From NCBI GenBank assembly GCA_963377175.1, contig CAUJNA010003241.1:427001-491000 (forward strand): a DNA stretch of 64,000 nucleotides. Reading direction: 5' to 3'. Positions 46,701 to 59,205 of this stretch are shown in pieces (the first letter of the stretch is position 1; every line of letters begins with the position of its first letter). The notes beneath the pieces were generated by a model. The model ran no database searches, was not told where the DNA came from, and saw nothing but the letters and a program-made list of their open reading frames with translations. This DNA is from Effrenium voratum (lineage: Eukaryota; Sar; Dinophyceae; Suessiales; Symbiodiniaceae). Position numbers and translations under genes: made by a program.

Positions 46701-48541
46701 CCTAGGCATAAAGATTATTTTAGGGGCACCCATGCCTTGGAAAGCCAAAGGCATGGACCAAGATTCTAAAATATTGGGCCCAAAGCCGCAAGTCCCTGTA
46801 CTGAATGCCAGAAGCATGGGGGAAGACCTTATGGCCTTCTGAATTCTGACTTTCCAATCTGTTGAAGGGCTTTGAATAGGCTTCGAAGGGTGTTTTGGGG
46901 CCAAGGTGAACCATTGCAGGGAGCAAGTTTTGGACCCGGGTAGTCACATGGCCCATGCCCAATGGGTGAGGCGTTGCCCACAGCCCCCCAGCTATTGCAA
47001 TTGCAGCCAAGCTGGCTGGCTGGCTCGCCACTTCATCCAATTTGGATTGGCTGCCAAGCAGGGGATGTTGTACTTGGAAAGGTGGTCTGCCCACCACTGG
47101 CCATTCCTCTAGAGTCGCAATGACCAAGAGTGCACAACAAACAGCAACATAGCACCTGGCTGGCTCTGCCAAACTGGCCCTGAACTGCCAACAGCAAAAG
47201 GACTGCAGCAGTTTGTGTCCACCTAACCAAACAGCCAGGGAGCTCTTTCTTCTGGCAGTTGAGAATGGCCACCGGCACATTGTCAAAGTCGAAGTCTGGG
47301 AACATCTTGTCCGGGTCAAACTTATCCATGGGCCCCACATACACGCATTGTCCGCAATCTGTGAAGCCAGCGTCCTCAAGCTCCTGGTCAGGAGCAGACA
47401 AGGAGCATGGTTGGTGGTTGCGTGCGCCTGCCAGCCCAATGCAAGCTACAGACATGTTTAAGCTGGGGGCAAGTACTGTGTTCTGAGGCAAGCTCCTGTG
47501 GGATCTGCTGTGCCTCCTGTGGGATCTGCGTGCCTCCATCACCCCAGACCCCAGGACTCATCCTTCTTCTGCCAAAGTAAGCCAAGCTGATTCCTTGTCC
47601 CCATTACTGCATTCAGCAAGAAGTGTGCACCAGGGCTAGTGGTGGCCTATCCCAAACTTCATGAAACAGAGCGGGCTTACCTTTATTTCTTTCAACTTGG
47701 CGGTTGGTTCGTTCCTACAAAGAAGGTCCTCTGAGTCATCCTCAGCTGCTGCCTGGGCCTCCTCGGGCGCTGCCTGGGCACATGCTCATCCAGGCATGGA
47801 AGGAAGGCAGGCACAAGGACAAGGAAGTGGCCTTCTCACGCAAACAATGAATACCAGACTTTGGCAGCCCAGAGCCCCTGCCTTGGGCCTCTTGGCCACA
47901 GGCATACTCTTGGCAGCAGGTGCGGAAGGCCTCTTCTTGGAAGCAGGCTTGGTGGCCCTGGTGGCTGACAGTTTGCCACCAATGGGTGGAGGGCCAGTGG
48001 CTGGCTGACGCAGGCCAGAGGTGGCTTGGATGCAGGCCTGAAGGCTTGCTGGCCTGAGGCAAGTTTGAGGAGGCGAGGCGTGTGTGCATGTATGTGTGTG
48101 TGTGTGGCAGAATTTTAATGACACACTTACTTTTTAGCCACTGATGGTGGGGCATGTGCTATCCCTTGTTCAGTCAACGGCCTGGCATTGGCACATGTGG
48201 CTTGTCACTTGTCATTCAGTGTTGTAGCATGTGGAGAGTCAGGTGGCTGTGGAGAGCCAGGCCTGGAGGGCCGGCAAGCCTTCGCTGCATCAGGCCAGCA
48301 GGCCTCAGGCCAGCAGGCCCCCAGGCCTGCATCAGGCCAGCAGGCCTTCAGGCTGCTCCTCCGCAGGCGGCTCCTCATACTCCTCCCCATGCTCCTCTTC
48401 CAGATATTCCTCTGCCTGCATTTGAAAGGCACCAAAAAGCAAGCACCTGAGACATGCCAAAGCCTCTTGCTGCTCCTGCAATGCTAAGGCTCCAGTCCAG
48501 GAATTCCAGGCCTTTTGATGCTCCTTCCAAGAAGCACCCAA
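43702..48541 (-). CDS. Exon series of one or more unidentified minus-strand genes
   Basis: Likely exons: about 48540-48340 (acidic AEEYLEEEHGEEYEEPPAEE), 48020-47860 (basic ATKPASKKRPSAPAAKSMPV, NLS-like), 47400-47240 (ELEDAGFTDCGQCVYVGPMD and then FDPDKMFPDFDF), 46140-45980 (ARLHLQGRFVAGKRVVKVVD), 45900-45740 (NVCFLRLSDFLDGLLQDTRR), 44744-44420 (SGQQAFGIRIVGKQASRLFA, later ASDCGPAHPHFLRSIVGIPG), 44353-44270 (VWDGAEGYLALQGHQMLTVA), 44165-43920 and 43895-43702 (SWDDVQYFLRKQMPIPNVPR). All share strand and style with 41476-42908 and may be the same gene. Splice sites and product are unresolved. Confidence 0.4.
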
Positions 48542-48635
48542 GAAACACCATCAAAGCTGTCAGCCAGTCTCAGTGTTTAACAGACAATGAATGATTGCTT
48601 ACTTCTTCTCCCCAACACAAGATGACAAGGAACCA

Positions 48636-48636
<1 letters not shown>

Positions 48637-48725
<89 letters not shown>

Positions 48726-48727
48726 AG

Positions 48728-48787
<60 letters not shown>

Positions 48788-48790
48788 GTT

Positions 48791-48824
<34 letters not shown>

Positions 48825-48855
48825 CGGTGGTGGGGGTGATGATGATGATGATCTA
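48637..48855 (+). repeat. GAT/ATG trinucleotide microsatellite
   Basis: About 215 bp of ATG/GAT units with three small interruptions. All ORFs across it (poly-Met, poly-Asp, poly-Ile, poly-His, poly-Ser) are artefacts. Confidence 0.97.
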
Positions 48856-48859
48856 CTGA

Positions 48860-50289
48860 ATCCCGTTCCTTTGCCTGTTGAGGCCGGGCAGGAGGTTGAT
48901 GACCCATCAATGCCTTCTCCTTAGCCAAGCAGGACAAGGCTTCAGAATTGTGCCCTCAGCAAAGAAGTTCCTAGATAGGCAAATGCCAGCAGCTGAGAAA
49001 AGCACCAGCCGGTTCCTGGCTGCTCGCACTTGATCCTCAGTTAGCCCCCACACACACACGCGCATTCTCTCTTTGGCACACGCACATTTATGACTGTCAT
49101 GTTCTTGCCAATTTAGTCTGGCGTCTCTGGCAAGCTGGCAGGGTGGCTTCCTTCTTGTGCCAACCTCATTCTGGTTCTGAATGATGTAGAGGTTGTTCAC
49201 ATACATGGCTGAAAAGCTGCACAGCCAACAGCCCTTGAGCCTACACCTGCTGCATCACAGAGATCAAGCAACTTGCTTGCAGCAGCCCTGAACCACAACT
49301 GCAACCACATCTTGCTGGCAAATCCAAGAAAATCAAGAGGCACCAGTAAGAGAAGTGCAAGATTGCATGGGGGAGCTAACGATACAGAGCTTGCCAAAGG
49401 ATGACGGCATTCACAATGGCACATGAGTTTTGATGAAAAGATAGCCCCTTACTGTTACCAGCAATTGTTCCTTGTCAAGACTCAGCAACACTAAAAAGTA
49501 GAACCCCCTGCAATAACATACACCCAAAATCAAGGCGCTTGGAATGCAAGCGCTGTCGGCTGGCTTGTCTGGGCCCAAGGCAGGTTGGATAGCATGTTCA
49601 GTGCACTGAGGATGGTCTGAGGCACCAACAGGCAAGCAACCTGAGCATGGCTGATGGAACCCCTCATGAAGAGGCTAGGGTGGGTTGCAGCCAGCCTTGG
49701 AAAGCCAAGGCATGGAGGGGCAAGGGTAAAGGATAGCTTGGTAGGTCAGGGGAGCTCAAGCTTCTGATTGCAGAAGCACTAGGCCAAACAGCATTTTGTT
49801 GTTGACATCAACGCTCCATTGGAATATGTTTTTGCAGCCATTTCACAATGACAGATTGTTTATGGACCAGCCCATGGGTTCAGAATTTGAGCCTTGGCTG
49901 GGTGGCAGAAAAGCAGGTCGGTCAGACATCTCACCTGTGGGCTTGAACGTTTTCTTGTTGGAAACAGCTGCCATCAACCACACACACACAGAGTGTTCCC
50001 TGATTATCCACTGGGTTGTCCCTGCATCTTTGGTGCTGATTGAATTTCTTGGGCGGGACACTCCAAGACATGAGGAGCAATGAGTGCCCTGAGGGCTTAG
50101 CAAAGTTCCAGAGAAACAGTTGGCAGTTTGAAATACTGGAGGCTACCCAAATTCAGCAGTGGCCAGAACAGTACATTGAATTCACTTAGTGCTGTTTGGA
50201 ATGGCATGTTAGCCCAGCCCTCTGCCCAGCCAGCCTTTGCACTGCCTAGAAAGCTGTGCGCAGACCTCAGTCAGACCTCAGTCAGTGTC
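48860..50289. other. No recognised gene; right inner part of the element
   Basis: Short frames only. A palindromic motif of the CCAAGGCATGG kind recurs at about 49697-49710. Some frames could be untraced exons of the minus-strand series. Confidence 0.4.
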
Positions 50290-51435
50290 TGAACCTTAGT
50301 ATGCAGCAGGCTCCGCTCTGCTGGGACCTTGGTGAACTAAGCCTTAGTATTGCAGGGTTTGAGCCTTAGTGTCCTGCTGCCCCTTTTTGCGGCGACGGCA
50401 AGTGTGCAAATGCAGCATGGCTGCAAGTGAAAGCATGGAGCTGACTGAAGCTTCATTTCAATTTGACTTTTGGTGCTATGGTCAAATGGAAACTTAGGAC
50501 CAGAAATTTCTGAACGCCACTTCCCAGACACCTTGCAGCCTACACTTTGCCCACCTGCTCCCTGACAACTATACATGTCCCATGCTTGCAAAGTGTTCTT
50601 GTACATCCCTTCCTGTAAATCCAGGGCTCAAACAACCATGTGATGCATTTAAGATTAAAATTCACCATGAAGCTTTGGGATTCAGTTATTGCTGCAAGTA
50701 ATCTTGTGCTTCAATGCTGCAAAGAGAACCAATCACTAATTAGCTTCATGATGTTGAACAGCAAGCTTGAAAAAGGTGGCCCCAATGCGAATGACATCTC
50801 AGGTGATGAACTAGCAGGTCCTGTGTTTTCCAAATGGTTGTGCCCTCTGTGCTGGCAAGTACTTTTCAGTTGTTACAGTTCTAAAGCAAAGCAGGGGTAT
50901 GGACCACTAGGCCATTCAATATTGCAGTCTTGGTGCAGGCTAAAGTGCCCCATGACCATCCTCCCTGTCTGGCCAGGCCTGCTTGGTCATCTTTACCACG
51001 TGCCCAAAAAAAGGTGCGCTTTTCAGCGCTACCCGCTTTTCAGCGGTGCCTATGTTTTTACCCTCCCTCCCTCCCTGTGAACTGCTGCTCCAAGTATTCC
51101 ATGAAGTAGTCCGAGCCACAGTGCAGGGGGTGGGCACAGGGAAGGGTTGGGATGTGGGCACAGGGAAGGGTTGGGATGTGGGCAGGCAAATGTAACTGTG
51201 GGGGGGGGGGACATCCTTGAAGAGTGGGAAGTGAGACAGTTGGAGGGCATGTGGCACATGAAGAAAGGACACCTTGGAAGTGGGAGGGTGGGTGGAAGTG
51301 GGAGGGTGGGAGGGTGGAAGTGGCATGTTGATGAGGAATGATTGGCATGCCCTGCCCCCCCCCAACCTCAAATCATGGGCAAACACTGGTATCTTAGAAT
51401 GTTGGTGCCTGTATCTTAGTTCCATTTCTTCTGGT
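50290..51435 (-). repeat. Right terminal inverted repeat
   Basis: Reverse-strand match to 21571-22230. It is about 490 bp longer because of a G-rich tandem insertion at 51195-51355 (GTGGAAGTGGGAGGGTGG units) absent from the left end, and because of extra sequence at about 50400-50830. Recognisable anchors are 'GCAGCAGGCTCCGCTCTGCT' near 50303, 'GTTACAGTTCTAAAGCAAAG' near 50872 and 'TCCATGAAGTAGTCCGAGCC' near 51098. Confidence 0.88.
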
Positions 51436-51752
51436 TTAAGGGTCAATTTGGGCGGGATCCGGGATCGCCGTGATCAAAGTACCTTCTGGAAAGGGAGAAC
51501 ACAAGAAGCACAAGAGGAGTACCTTCTGTAAAACTGGAAGTTTTGGTCAACAACACGATGCGAAAACCATGACCCAACTGCGCTACTTCCATGCAAGTCT
51601 AACCTGCATCTGAAATAATTCGTGGGCATCTGATTGAATGCAGCCAATACACGGTTTCGACTGGTTTCAGCTCTGTTCTAATCTGAATGCAGTAGTGCCA
51701 TTTTTTCCAAAAGGACACCAACGTTTGGACCCACGCACCCTTGGTTTACCGA

Positions 51753-51855
51753 GGGCGAGGCGCGGGAGCTGCTGAAGGTGACGAGCCTCTGCTGGCAGGG
51801 CGCCTTTGCGCCTTTGACGAGCGAGGGGGAGCTGCTCGTGGACGGTGCCTTGGAA
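51753..51855 (+). CDS. Exon-like island of an unidentified plus-strand gene
   Basis: A plus frame with coding-like composition (GEARELLKVTSLCWQGAFAP, then LTSEGELLVDGALEE) follows an AG-type boundary (CCGAG then GGCGAG) and lies 300 bp outside the large element. GC content is higher than its surroundings. No partner exon is assigned, and its gene is not identified. Confidence 0.35.
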
Positions 51856-52247
51856 GAGTTGAATCGATGGATAGTGGGGGTTGCTTGTTTCCCCACTAAC
51901 ATAGCATCTGGCAGGGTGTTTGTTTTGAAGAGGAAACTGGTCCGGGGAGCCTCCCACAGCTGCTATGTTAGTGGGAGGGAGTGTACCCTCAAACACTTGG
52001 TATTCTTAGACATACAAGTCGAAACAGGCTATGCTCTTTTTGTCGGGAATTTTCAGGGGGACATAGAAGGGTACATCTGCATTTCAAATGGATGCCCAAT
52101 TATCGAATGGTTGCAGCTGCAATGGTGTTTCTGTGGTGACGCTGGTGGTTGTTCTGGCATCGTATCTGAGCATCCTTCCCCCCCAAATAACACCCCCACG
52201 TTTTTTTTTTTTTTTTTTTTTGGCAACGCTATCAGTATTTCATTCAT

Positions 52248-52594
52248 TTAAAAAAAACATTGGCGGAGCACCAAAAACGGAGGGGGGGACGTGGTGTGGG
52301 AAACCAACAGAGAAAGTGAGAACGGGAGGTTGGGGAGGGCGGGTGACCATACCAATAAAAAATTCAAACGCTATCATAGGGGCTGAGAAACACATATGGA
52401 AGATAGTGAGTGGGAGTGGATGAGAATTGTGGGGATTGGTATAGTGAGGAGGGGGACAACGAAACTGTGTTTAGAGGCCCACAAATCATTTTAACATAGA
52501 CCGGGAGGAGGGGGCATCAATTAATCTATTCAACCAAGGCATCACCGTGGGGGGTGGGGTGTATTTGTGTATAAAAAAATAAAAAAAAAAACTT
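52248..52594 (+). mobile_element. A-tailed retroposon (SINE-like) with 25-bp target duplications
   Basis: The 25-base sequence at 52223-52247 (begins GCAACGCTATCAG, ends TTTCATTCAT) recurs exactly at 52595-52619. The 347 bp between ends in an A-rich tail (about 52573-52591) right before the second copy. Target duplication plus 3' A tail are the marks of LINE-driven insertion. A T run of about 22 sits just before the first copy. No Pol III boxes were recognised, so the source RNA is unknown. Confidence 0.8.
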
Positions 52595-52937
52595 GCAACG
52601 CTATCAGTATTTCATTCATACGGCTGCGTGCATCCGTGTGGTGTGTATCCCAGCCTGAAATGTTAGTTGTAGACTTTCTGGTGCATAACTGCTTGCTATG
52701 TTCTTGAGCTGCTTACGCTGTTTGAGCAAGCAAGTTGGGTGCATGTGTGACATTTGCATGGAGGCAGGTGGCTTTTCAATGTACCGTGTGCATCTAAATG
52801 TGTGGCGCCTAAGCCCGAAAGCGGAGGCCACTGGCTTTACTGGCTCAAACAGAGGGCAACAGTGCAATGGCGCAGCAGTAATGTACTTCATAAACACTCC
52901 ATATACTCACACACAAATCGGCTCAAGATTGAGGTGA

Positions 52938-54468
<1,531 letters not shown>

Positions 54469-54472
<4 letters not shown>

Positions 54473-55060
54473 GACGACTGTTTGGAAACGTCTGCTCTCT
54501 GCACGAACTCAATGGCAACATCGAACAGTTTGCCGACCTGATCCTTTTGGAATCCAGCCATTGCAGGGTGCCGCTGCTCGAGCATAATGATGGCCCTCTT
54601 CTTGTGATCCTGCAAGGCTTTCACACTCCTAACCACGTCAGCCCTGCGCTTTCCACACAGGTGTGCCTCCGCGGCTTTCATCTTCTGGAAACAATGGTGG
54701 CAAGCCTTGCATGCCCATGCCCTCCTCGCACTGAATTGGACCTTGGCTACCTTGTCCTTCATCTTCTTCAAGACAGGCCAAGTAAAGGACGTCCACTTAC
54801 TGAGCTTTTCAGGGTCGGAGTGCCTTGGCAAGGAAGCGTTCAAGCCATTCACTCTACTCTTCATCCGGCTTCCATTGTCCCCGCCCGCATGAGCTTCTGG
54901 ACCCGGGACCACCTCTTGGTCGTGATGCGCGGGTGCCGCTCGCTGCGGTGAGCCTTTGCAGCGGTGTAGACGCGCCCTTCCGTGCACTCATCATTCTGCA
55001 GGATCCCCGAATTGCAGAAACCACACTTCCAAGCCAGCTGCCCGACCTATATGTGGAAGC
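54469..55060 (-). pseudogene. LINE ORF1 remnant with zinc-finger-like motifs
   Basis: The main 172-codon frame 54987-54469 holds WACKACHHCFQKMKAAEAHL, a C-x2-C-x2-C...H cluster, followed by a basic helix. In another minus frame upstream (about 55050-54885) WKCGFCNSGILQNDECTEGR followed by AKAHRSERHP looks like an earlier CxxC-type finger of the same ORF1, so a frameshift near 54885 is likely. Its stop TGA overlaps the start of the endonuclease ORF (ATGA at 54472-54469), a stop-start arrangement. Confidence 0.65.
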
Positions 55061-55079
55061 AAGTGTGGCAACGAGAGGC

Positions 55080-56211
55080 AATTGACTCTGCGGCTTTCCA
55101 AGACATGTTACGGCAGGTGGATCCACCGTCAGACTCAGGGGACGACCTGCTGGACCCGCAAGCTCAAGAACTCCAAGCACTTGCAAAGACAATGGTGGGT
55201 CGGGCCGCAGGGCCGGACACGTGGACAAGCGAACAATTGCTCCGCCTCCCAGACCAATGGTGGGAGGGTTTTGCGCAGTTATGGACAGCAGCCATTCGAG
55301 CCGGCAAAATTCCACAAGCATGGAAAGATGGCAAGATTGTACTGCTGGACAAGAAGGAGGCAGGGGACACCAGGCCAATCGGTTTGTCTGCATTGGCATG
55401 GCGCATAGGCGCCTAATGGATGGTGAGGAAGCTGCGGCCGTGGACCCGACAGTGGTTGGACGACACAGTTCTCGGCGGTGTATTTGGTTCGTCGGTCTCG
55501 GACGCTCACGCGTTCATCAACCACGATAACACCGAAGACATGATCTTCGTCTCGCAGGATCTCACAAAGTTTTTCGATTGCATCGACTACCATCAGCTTT
55601 TGCAATTGTTGGAGAGGATGAAAATGCCCACTGCCTTTCGCAATGTGTACATGGACTTCTACGCCAACGCTAGGAGGTTCCTGTGTTACAAGGGAGCAGT
55701 GACAGGAGAGTGGATTAGTCCCGGAAGGGGGCTCATGCAAGGATGCCCGCTTTCCCCGCTAGCGGCAGCCTGTTTCATGCGCATCTGGAGTAGCCAAGTC
55801 GTCCGGCAGGGGGTCAAGGCCCTCAGCTTCGTGGACGACAGACTAATGAGGGCGAGACGACGAGATGTTCACCAATTGCTTGCAGCCAAACGAAGCAGTG
55901 ACCTCTTCGACCACGCGTGTGGGTTTGTGCGCCGTTCCTCGAAGTGTGCTGTTGCTGCTCAGCCGTCCCAGGAGGCGGACATGTTGGCTCACAATTTTCA
56001 CTACGTCTTGAGTGACAAGCTGACAACCCTTGGCCTGATTCACACCGTGGGGAGTCCTGGAGTCATCGAGTTTGCCAAGGATGTGGTCCACAAGGCCACA
56101 GCCAGAGCTACGTGCATCAGTCACCTCTCAGTCACTGTGAGAAGTCGACGAGTTCCACCAAACACTACAGGCAGGAATCCGACACCACTGCCGCCGTCCC
56201 CGGTGGATTGA
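55080..56211 (+). pseudogene. LINE reverse transcriptase domain, with stop and frameshift
   Basis: RT motifs in order: GRAAGPDTWTSEQLLRLP, IPQAWKDGKIVLLDKKEAGD, TRPIGLSALAWR, then a TAA stop (55417-55419), then WMVRKLRPWTRQWLDD, motif A SQDLTKFFDCID, motif B GRGLMQGCPLSPLAA, and the catalytic ALSFVDDR (YxDD variant). After about 56120 the frame shifts relative to the next coding segment. Confidence 0.92.
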
Positions 56212-57431
56212 TGATGTTTCCCTAGATGTGGCAGCCCTCCCCTGGCAGCAGTTTGTTCCGGCAGCACAACAGGTGCTCGACGAGTTGGGATGGTGGACTG
56301 ACAATCTGGGTGCAAACATCTGGCGCCGAGATAGCCATGGTCAGCTTCGATGCTTCCAGGTTGGCGCTGATAACCCCCACATTGTGCATGAGTGGATCAA
56401 CGACCACATGCGGAGCAGTGAACTGCGGACTTTGTGGTCGGGTCACAAAAGCGTATCATAGAGAGGACGACGACAACTTGGCTCGTGGACTTGCTCTCCC
56501 CGGGCCACCGGATGGCACTCGATGCTTTTTCGCGGGGCGCAAGCTGGTCTGGGAAGATGCCGACAACTCAGCGCTCCGGCGCTCTGCCCTGGCCACTGGA
56601 TGCTCTGTGTGGTATGAGTTTCCAGGATGCAGGGCGCACGCCGACCCCCGGGCAGTGTGCCTTTGTGGACAGACAATGCCATCTAGGCCACATCTGGTAT
56701 GGCAATGCTCTGAAACTACTGCTCACCGGTCTGGCATCAGACCACCTTGCGACAGGGCTGAGGAGCGTTTGTTTGCCCGAGCTCTTCCTGAGTACCCCAT
56801 CGCCCCAGAGGGCGACGCACCAGCGGATGTGCAACGTCAAGTTGCGGATGCTTTGCTGCGTTCAGCTGAAACAAATGGACATTTGGTTGTAGCCACAGAT
56901 GGTTCTGCTGAACATGGAATTGCTGCCTTCGCTTTGGTTTTTCCTGGAACCGATGCAACGTTGACTGCGGGGAACCTTGGGGAGGACCAGAAGGCCTTCC
57001 GAGCCGAACTCGAAGCCATTAGGATGGTCATTGGTGGAGCGTTACTTGCGTCAGCTCAGCATGAAGGCCCAAGCTGGCGCCTCGTCATAGTGACAGATTG
57101 CTTATCTGCTATGCAAGTTGCTGAGGGATCGACTGGTAACTGCCCTATTCTGGCGCGTCAAGTTCAGCGCGCTCTAAGGGAGCTTCGCTGCAGTGTTGAA
57201 GTGCAATTCGTGTGGGTGCCTTCTCATGGAAAGAAATCCGCCCATTTTGTGGGCCATCCTGCTTTCCTTGAGGCACAACTTCGTGCCTGGAATGCCAGGG
57301 CAGACAGATGTGCAAAGCAGGCCATGCAGGCAAGAAGTGCTGGTTCAAACCGGCAAGGATGGCATGTGGGCTTGTACCTGGGAGACCCAGACTATCCAAG
57401 CCGTCGCAGCTATAAGTTTGCAATATGCTGA
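56130..57431 (+). pseudogene. LINE C-terminal part: linker, zinc knuckle-like segment and RNase H
   Basis: A first segment (about 56130-56450) reads WIDDVSLDVAALPWQQFVPA in one frame, and a second (about 56450-57431) in another, so a frameshift lies near 56450. The second has a CLCGQTMPSRPHLVWQC cluster followed by a type I RNase H: VVATDGSAEHG (Asp), AFRAELEAI (Glu), IVTDCLSAM (Asp) and NARADRCAK (Asp). RNase H after the RT is usual in I-, R1- and related LINE clades. Confidence 0.85.
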
Positions 57432-57512
57432 GCATGCTCAGCAGCTGAAGCGATTCAAACCCGGGCCTCCAGGACTTTGGCATCCTGTGGTCCATCAAAT
57501 ACTCCTTCTTCT

Positions 57513-57819
57513 CCTGTCCTTCACTGTGTGGGATGTGGGCGGTCAGGACAAGATCCGCCCCCTGTGGCGCCACTACTATCAGGGCACCAACGGTCTCATC
57601 TAGCTGAATGAGGATGAGATGCGCGACGCCGTGCTGCTGGTCTTCGCAAACAAGCAGGACCTGCCAAATGCGATGACCGCAGCTGAGATCACGGAGAAGC
57701 TTGGGCTTCACCAATTGCGGCACCGCCAGTGGTTCATTCAGTCAGCTTGCGCGACCACAGGTGACGGTCTGCACGAGGGTCTGGACTGGTTGTCGCGCAC
57801 GCTTTCTTCTAAGCGCTGA
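57513..57819 (+). pseudogene. ADP-ribosylation factor (ARF) GTPase, 3' part, broken
   Basis: Continues in frame from 53155 after removal of the LINE and one copy of the 15-bp duplication: [20 protein letters not shown] (G3 WDVGGQ), then NGLI and a TAG stop at 57601-57603, then [20 protein letters not shown] (G4 NKQD), the G5 region CATTGDG, and the end at SSKR with TGA. About 21 residues expected between NGLI and LNEDEM (the FVVDS strand and following helix) are absent, an in-frame deletion with a stop at the join. The copy is therefore dead for two independent reasons. Confidence 0.92.
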
Positions 57820-59205
57820 GTTGACGTTGAGATGGACAGGGGTGTGTCCTTATGTAGTGGATGCATCCCACGCGGGATTGAGGCCAAGCTGCCCGTAGTC
57901 CAGTTTTGCGGGGTCACGTCCTAATGTAGCGTGATGTGCTCCCAGATTTGCATGCCTTCAAGACTTCAAAAAACGTACTCACGCGTAAATTGGCACAATC
58001 GTTTCCTTTTCGTATGCATAATCTTCTCCATCGTCGATTATGACCAAGCAACACTTTCTGTTTCAAAGGCTGTTGCTTCAAATGGATGTTCTTCAAGCCC
58101 TCGCGGAGCGGTCTCAACACTTGCCGGTCTCCAAGCAATGACAGAGATCCCTTTGCAAGCCAACAAACGCCCGGAAATCGATGCCCTGGTAAGCGCCGAA
58201 GCACCGAAAGCGCAGGCTTCAGGCGCTCTTGCTTTGCACTGCGCTGGGCAGTGTCCCACGAGCTCTGCCAAGCTGCGCTGCTTGACTCAAATGGGGAGCC
58301 AGTCAGAAGCGGGGGCTGGGGGTGGGTGTGCGGGCGGGTGTGGGGTGACTTACGACTGAGTGATGACTTGGGTTTGGCCACCCTGCAAAGTTTTTAACTG
58401 TGGGATGAGCCTTCAGTACTGATTGGACACGGTTTTTTGCCATGAAATAGAATTCCATTCGCTTTCCTATTTTCCAACATTCTGTCAACACGCAAAAGAC
58501 CAAGGAGAGATCTGTCTGAATCTTCTGTGAAAATCCATCTTTCTGCTGATGCAGAGAATTGCCACTGTTGTATTCTGGTGTTTGAACAGACGTGTAACTT
58601 CATGGCCACCCCCACAAGGCTTGCAGAATAACACGTGGGGACATGGTTTGCAGGCCTGGATTTCTCTCTCTATCTGACTGGGATATGGTCAAGGTTTTGA
58701 ACCGACGAGGTCTTGTAACGGTGGCAGTTCACATGCTCAGGCGTCTCTCATGAGACTTGTTGATCGGTATTGCAGGCTTCGGATATGTACCTCTGACTGT
58801 GCCCAGAGTGCAGATGGGGATGATAGTTCTAGCACGAGGTTTGCGTTGTTCAGCATGATGTTGTCCAAACAGTCACAAGCGGGCACATACTTGCTAGCAC
58901 AGCAAGGATAAGGTGCTTTGCCGGAATAGGCGCTGCGACTCGTGGGAACCTGCAGTACTATGGATGGGGATAATGAATGCTGTGCACACTCAGCACGAAG
59001 ACAACGGACATTGCTGAGCAAGTCGAGTAGTCGAGTTGTCGCGGTCTCAAATTCAGTCGTTCAGTATCTGCACAGGGCACGTTGAGCCCTTGTTTTTTTA
59101 CATGTCCACATCATTTGATCATTTGGTTGTGGTTGCACCTGTTGGACTCCACTGGACGTTGGACTGAGCTGTTGGCTGCTCTCACGTGTTGGAACCAAGC
59201 TCCAG
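57820..59205. other. No recognised gene downstream of the ARF copy
   Basis: Short frames on both strands without motifs. A GC-rich stretch at 58230-58350 with GGGTGTGC units and a G-rich strand is present. The origin is not clear; some may be intron of the gene whose exons follow. Confidence 0.4.

Larger units (their letters stand above)
21571..51435. mobile_element. Giant TTAA-flanked DNA element with long terminal inverted repeats
   Basis: Both ends carry the same sequence in opposite orientation. The outer 50 or so bases (ACCAGAAGAA, then TGGAACTAAGATACAGGCAC and CAACATTCTAAGATACCA) match with one mismatch, and similarity continues inward for about 0.66 kb on the left and 1.15 kb on the right. 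TTAA flanks both ends (21567-21570 and 51436-51439), as expected for a 4-bp target duplication; since TTAA is its own reverse complement it could instead be the tip of the repeat. The interior carries a DDE-type transposase-like gene and at least seven other coding units, all on the minus strand. Composition also differs from the left flank: GC-rich palindromes GCAGGCCTGC are frequent only inside. Size and gene load recall Maverick- or Teratorn-scale elements, but no polymerase, integrase or capsid gene was seen. Confidence 0.75.

Noticed and set aside
21571..51435. Standard piggyBac or Polinton/Maverick
   Set aside because: TTAA fits piggyBac, but no such transposase was recognised and the termini lack the usual CCC start. 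No polymerase B, retroviral-type integrase, packaging ATPase or capsid gene was found for a Polinton.
54956..55416. Overlapping plus ORF (150 aa) in a second frame over the RT N-terminus
   Set aside because: The other frame carries the RT motifs; this one is a shadow.
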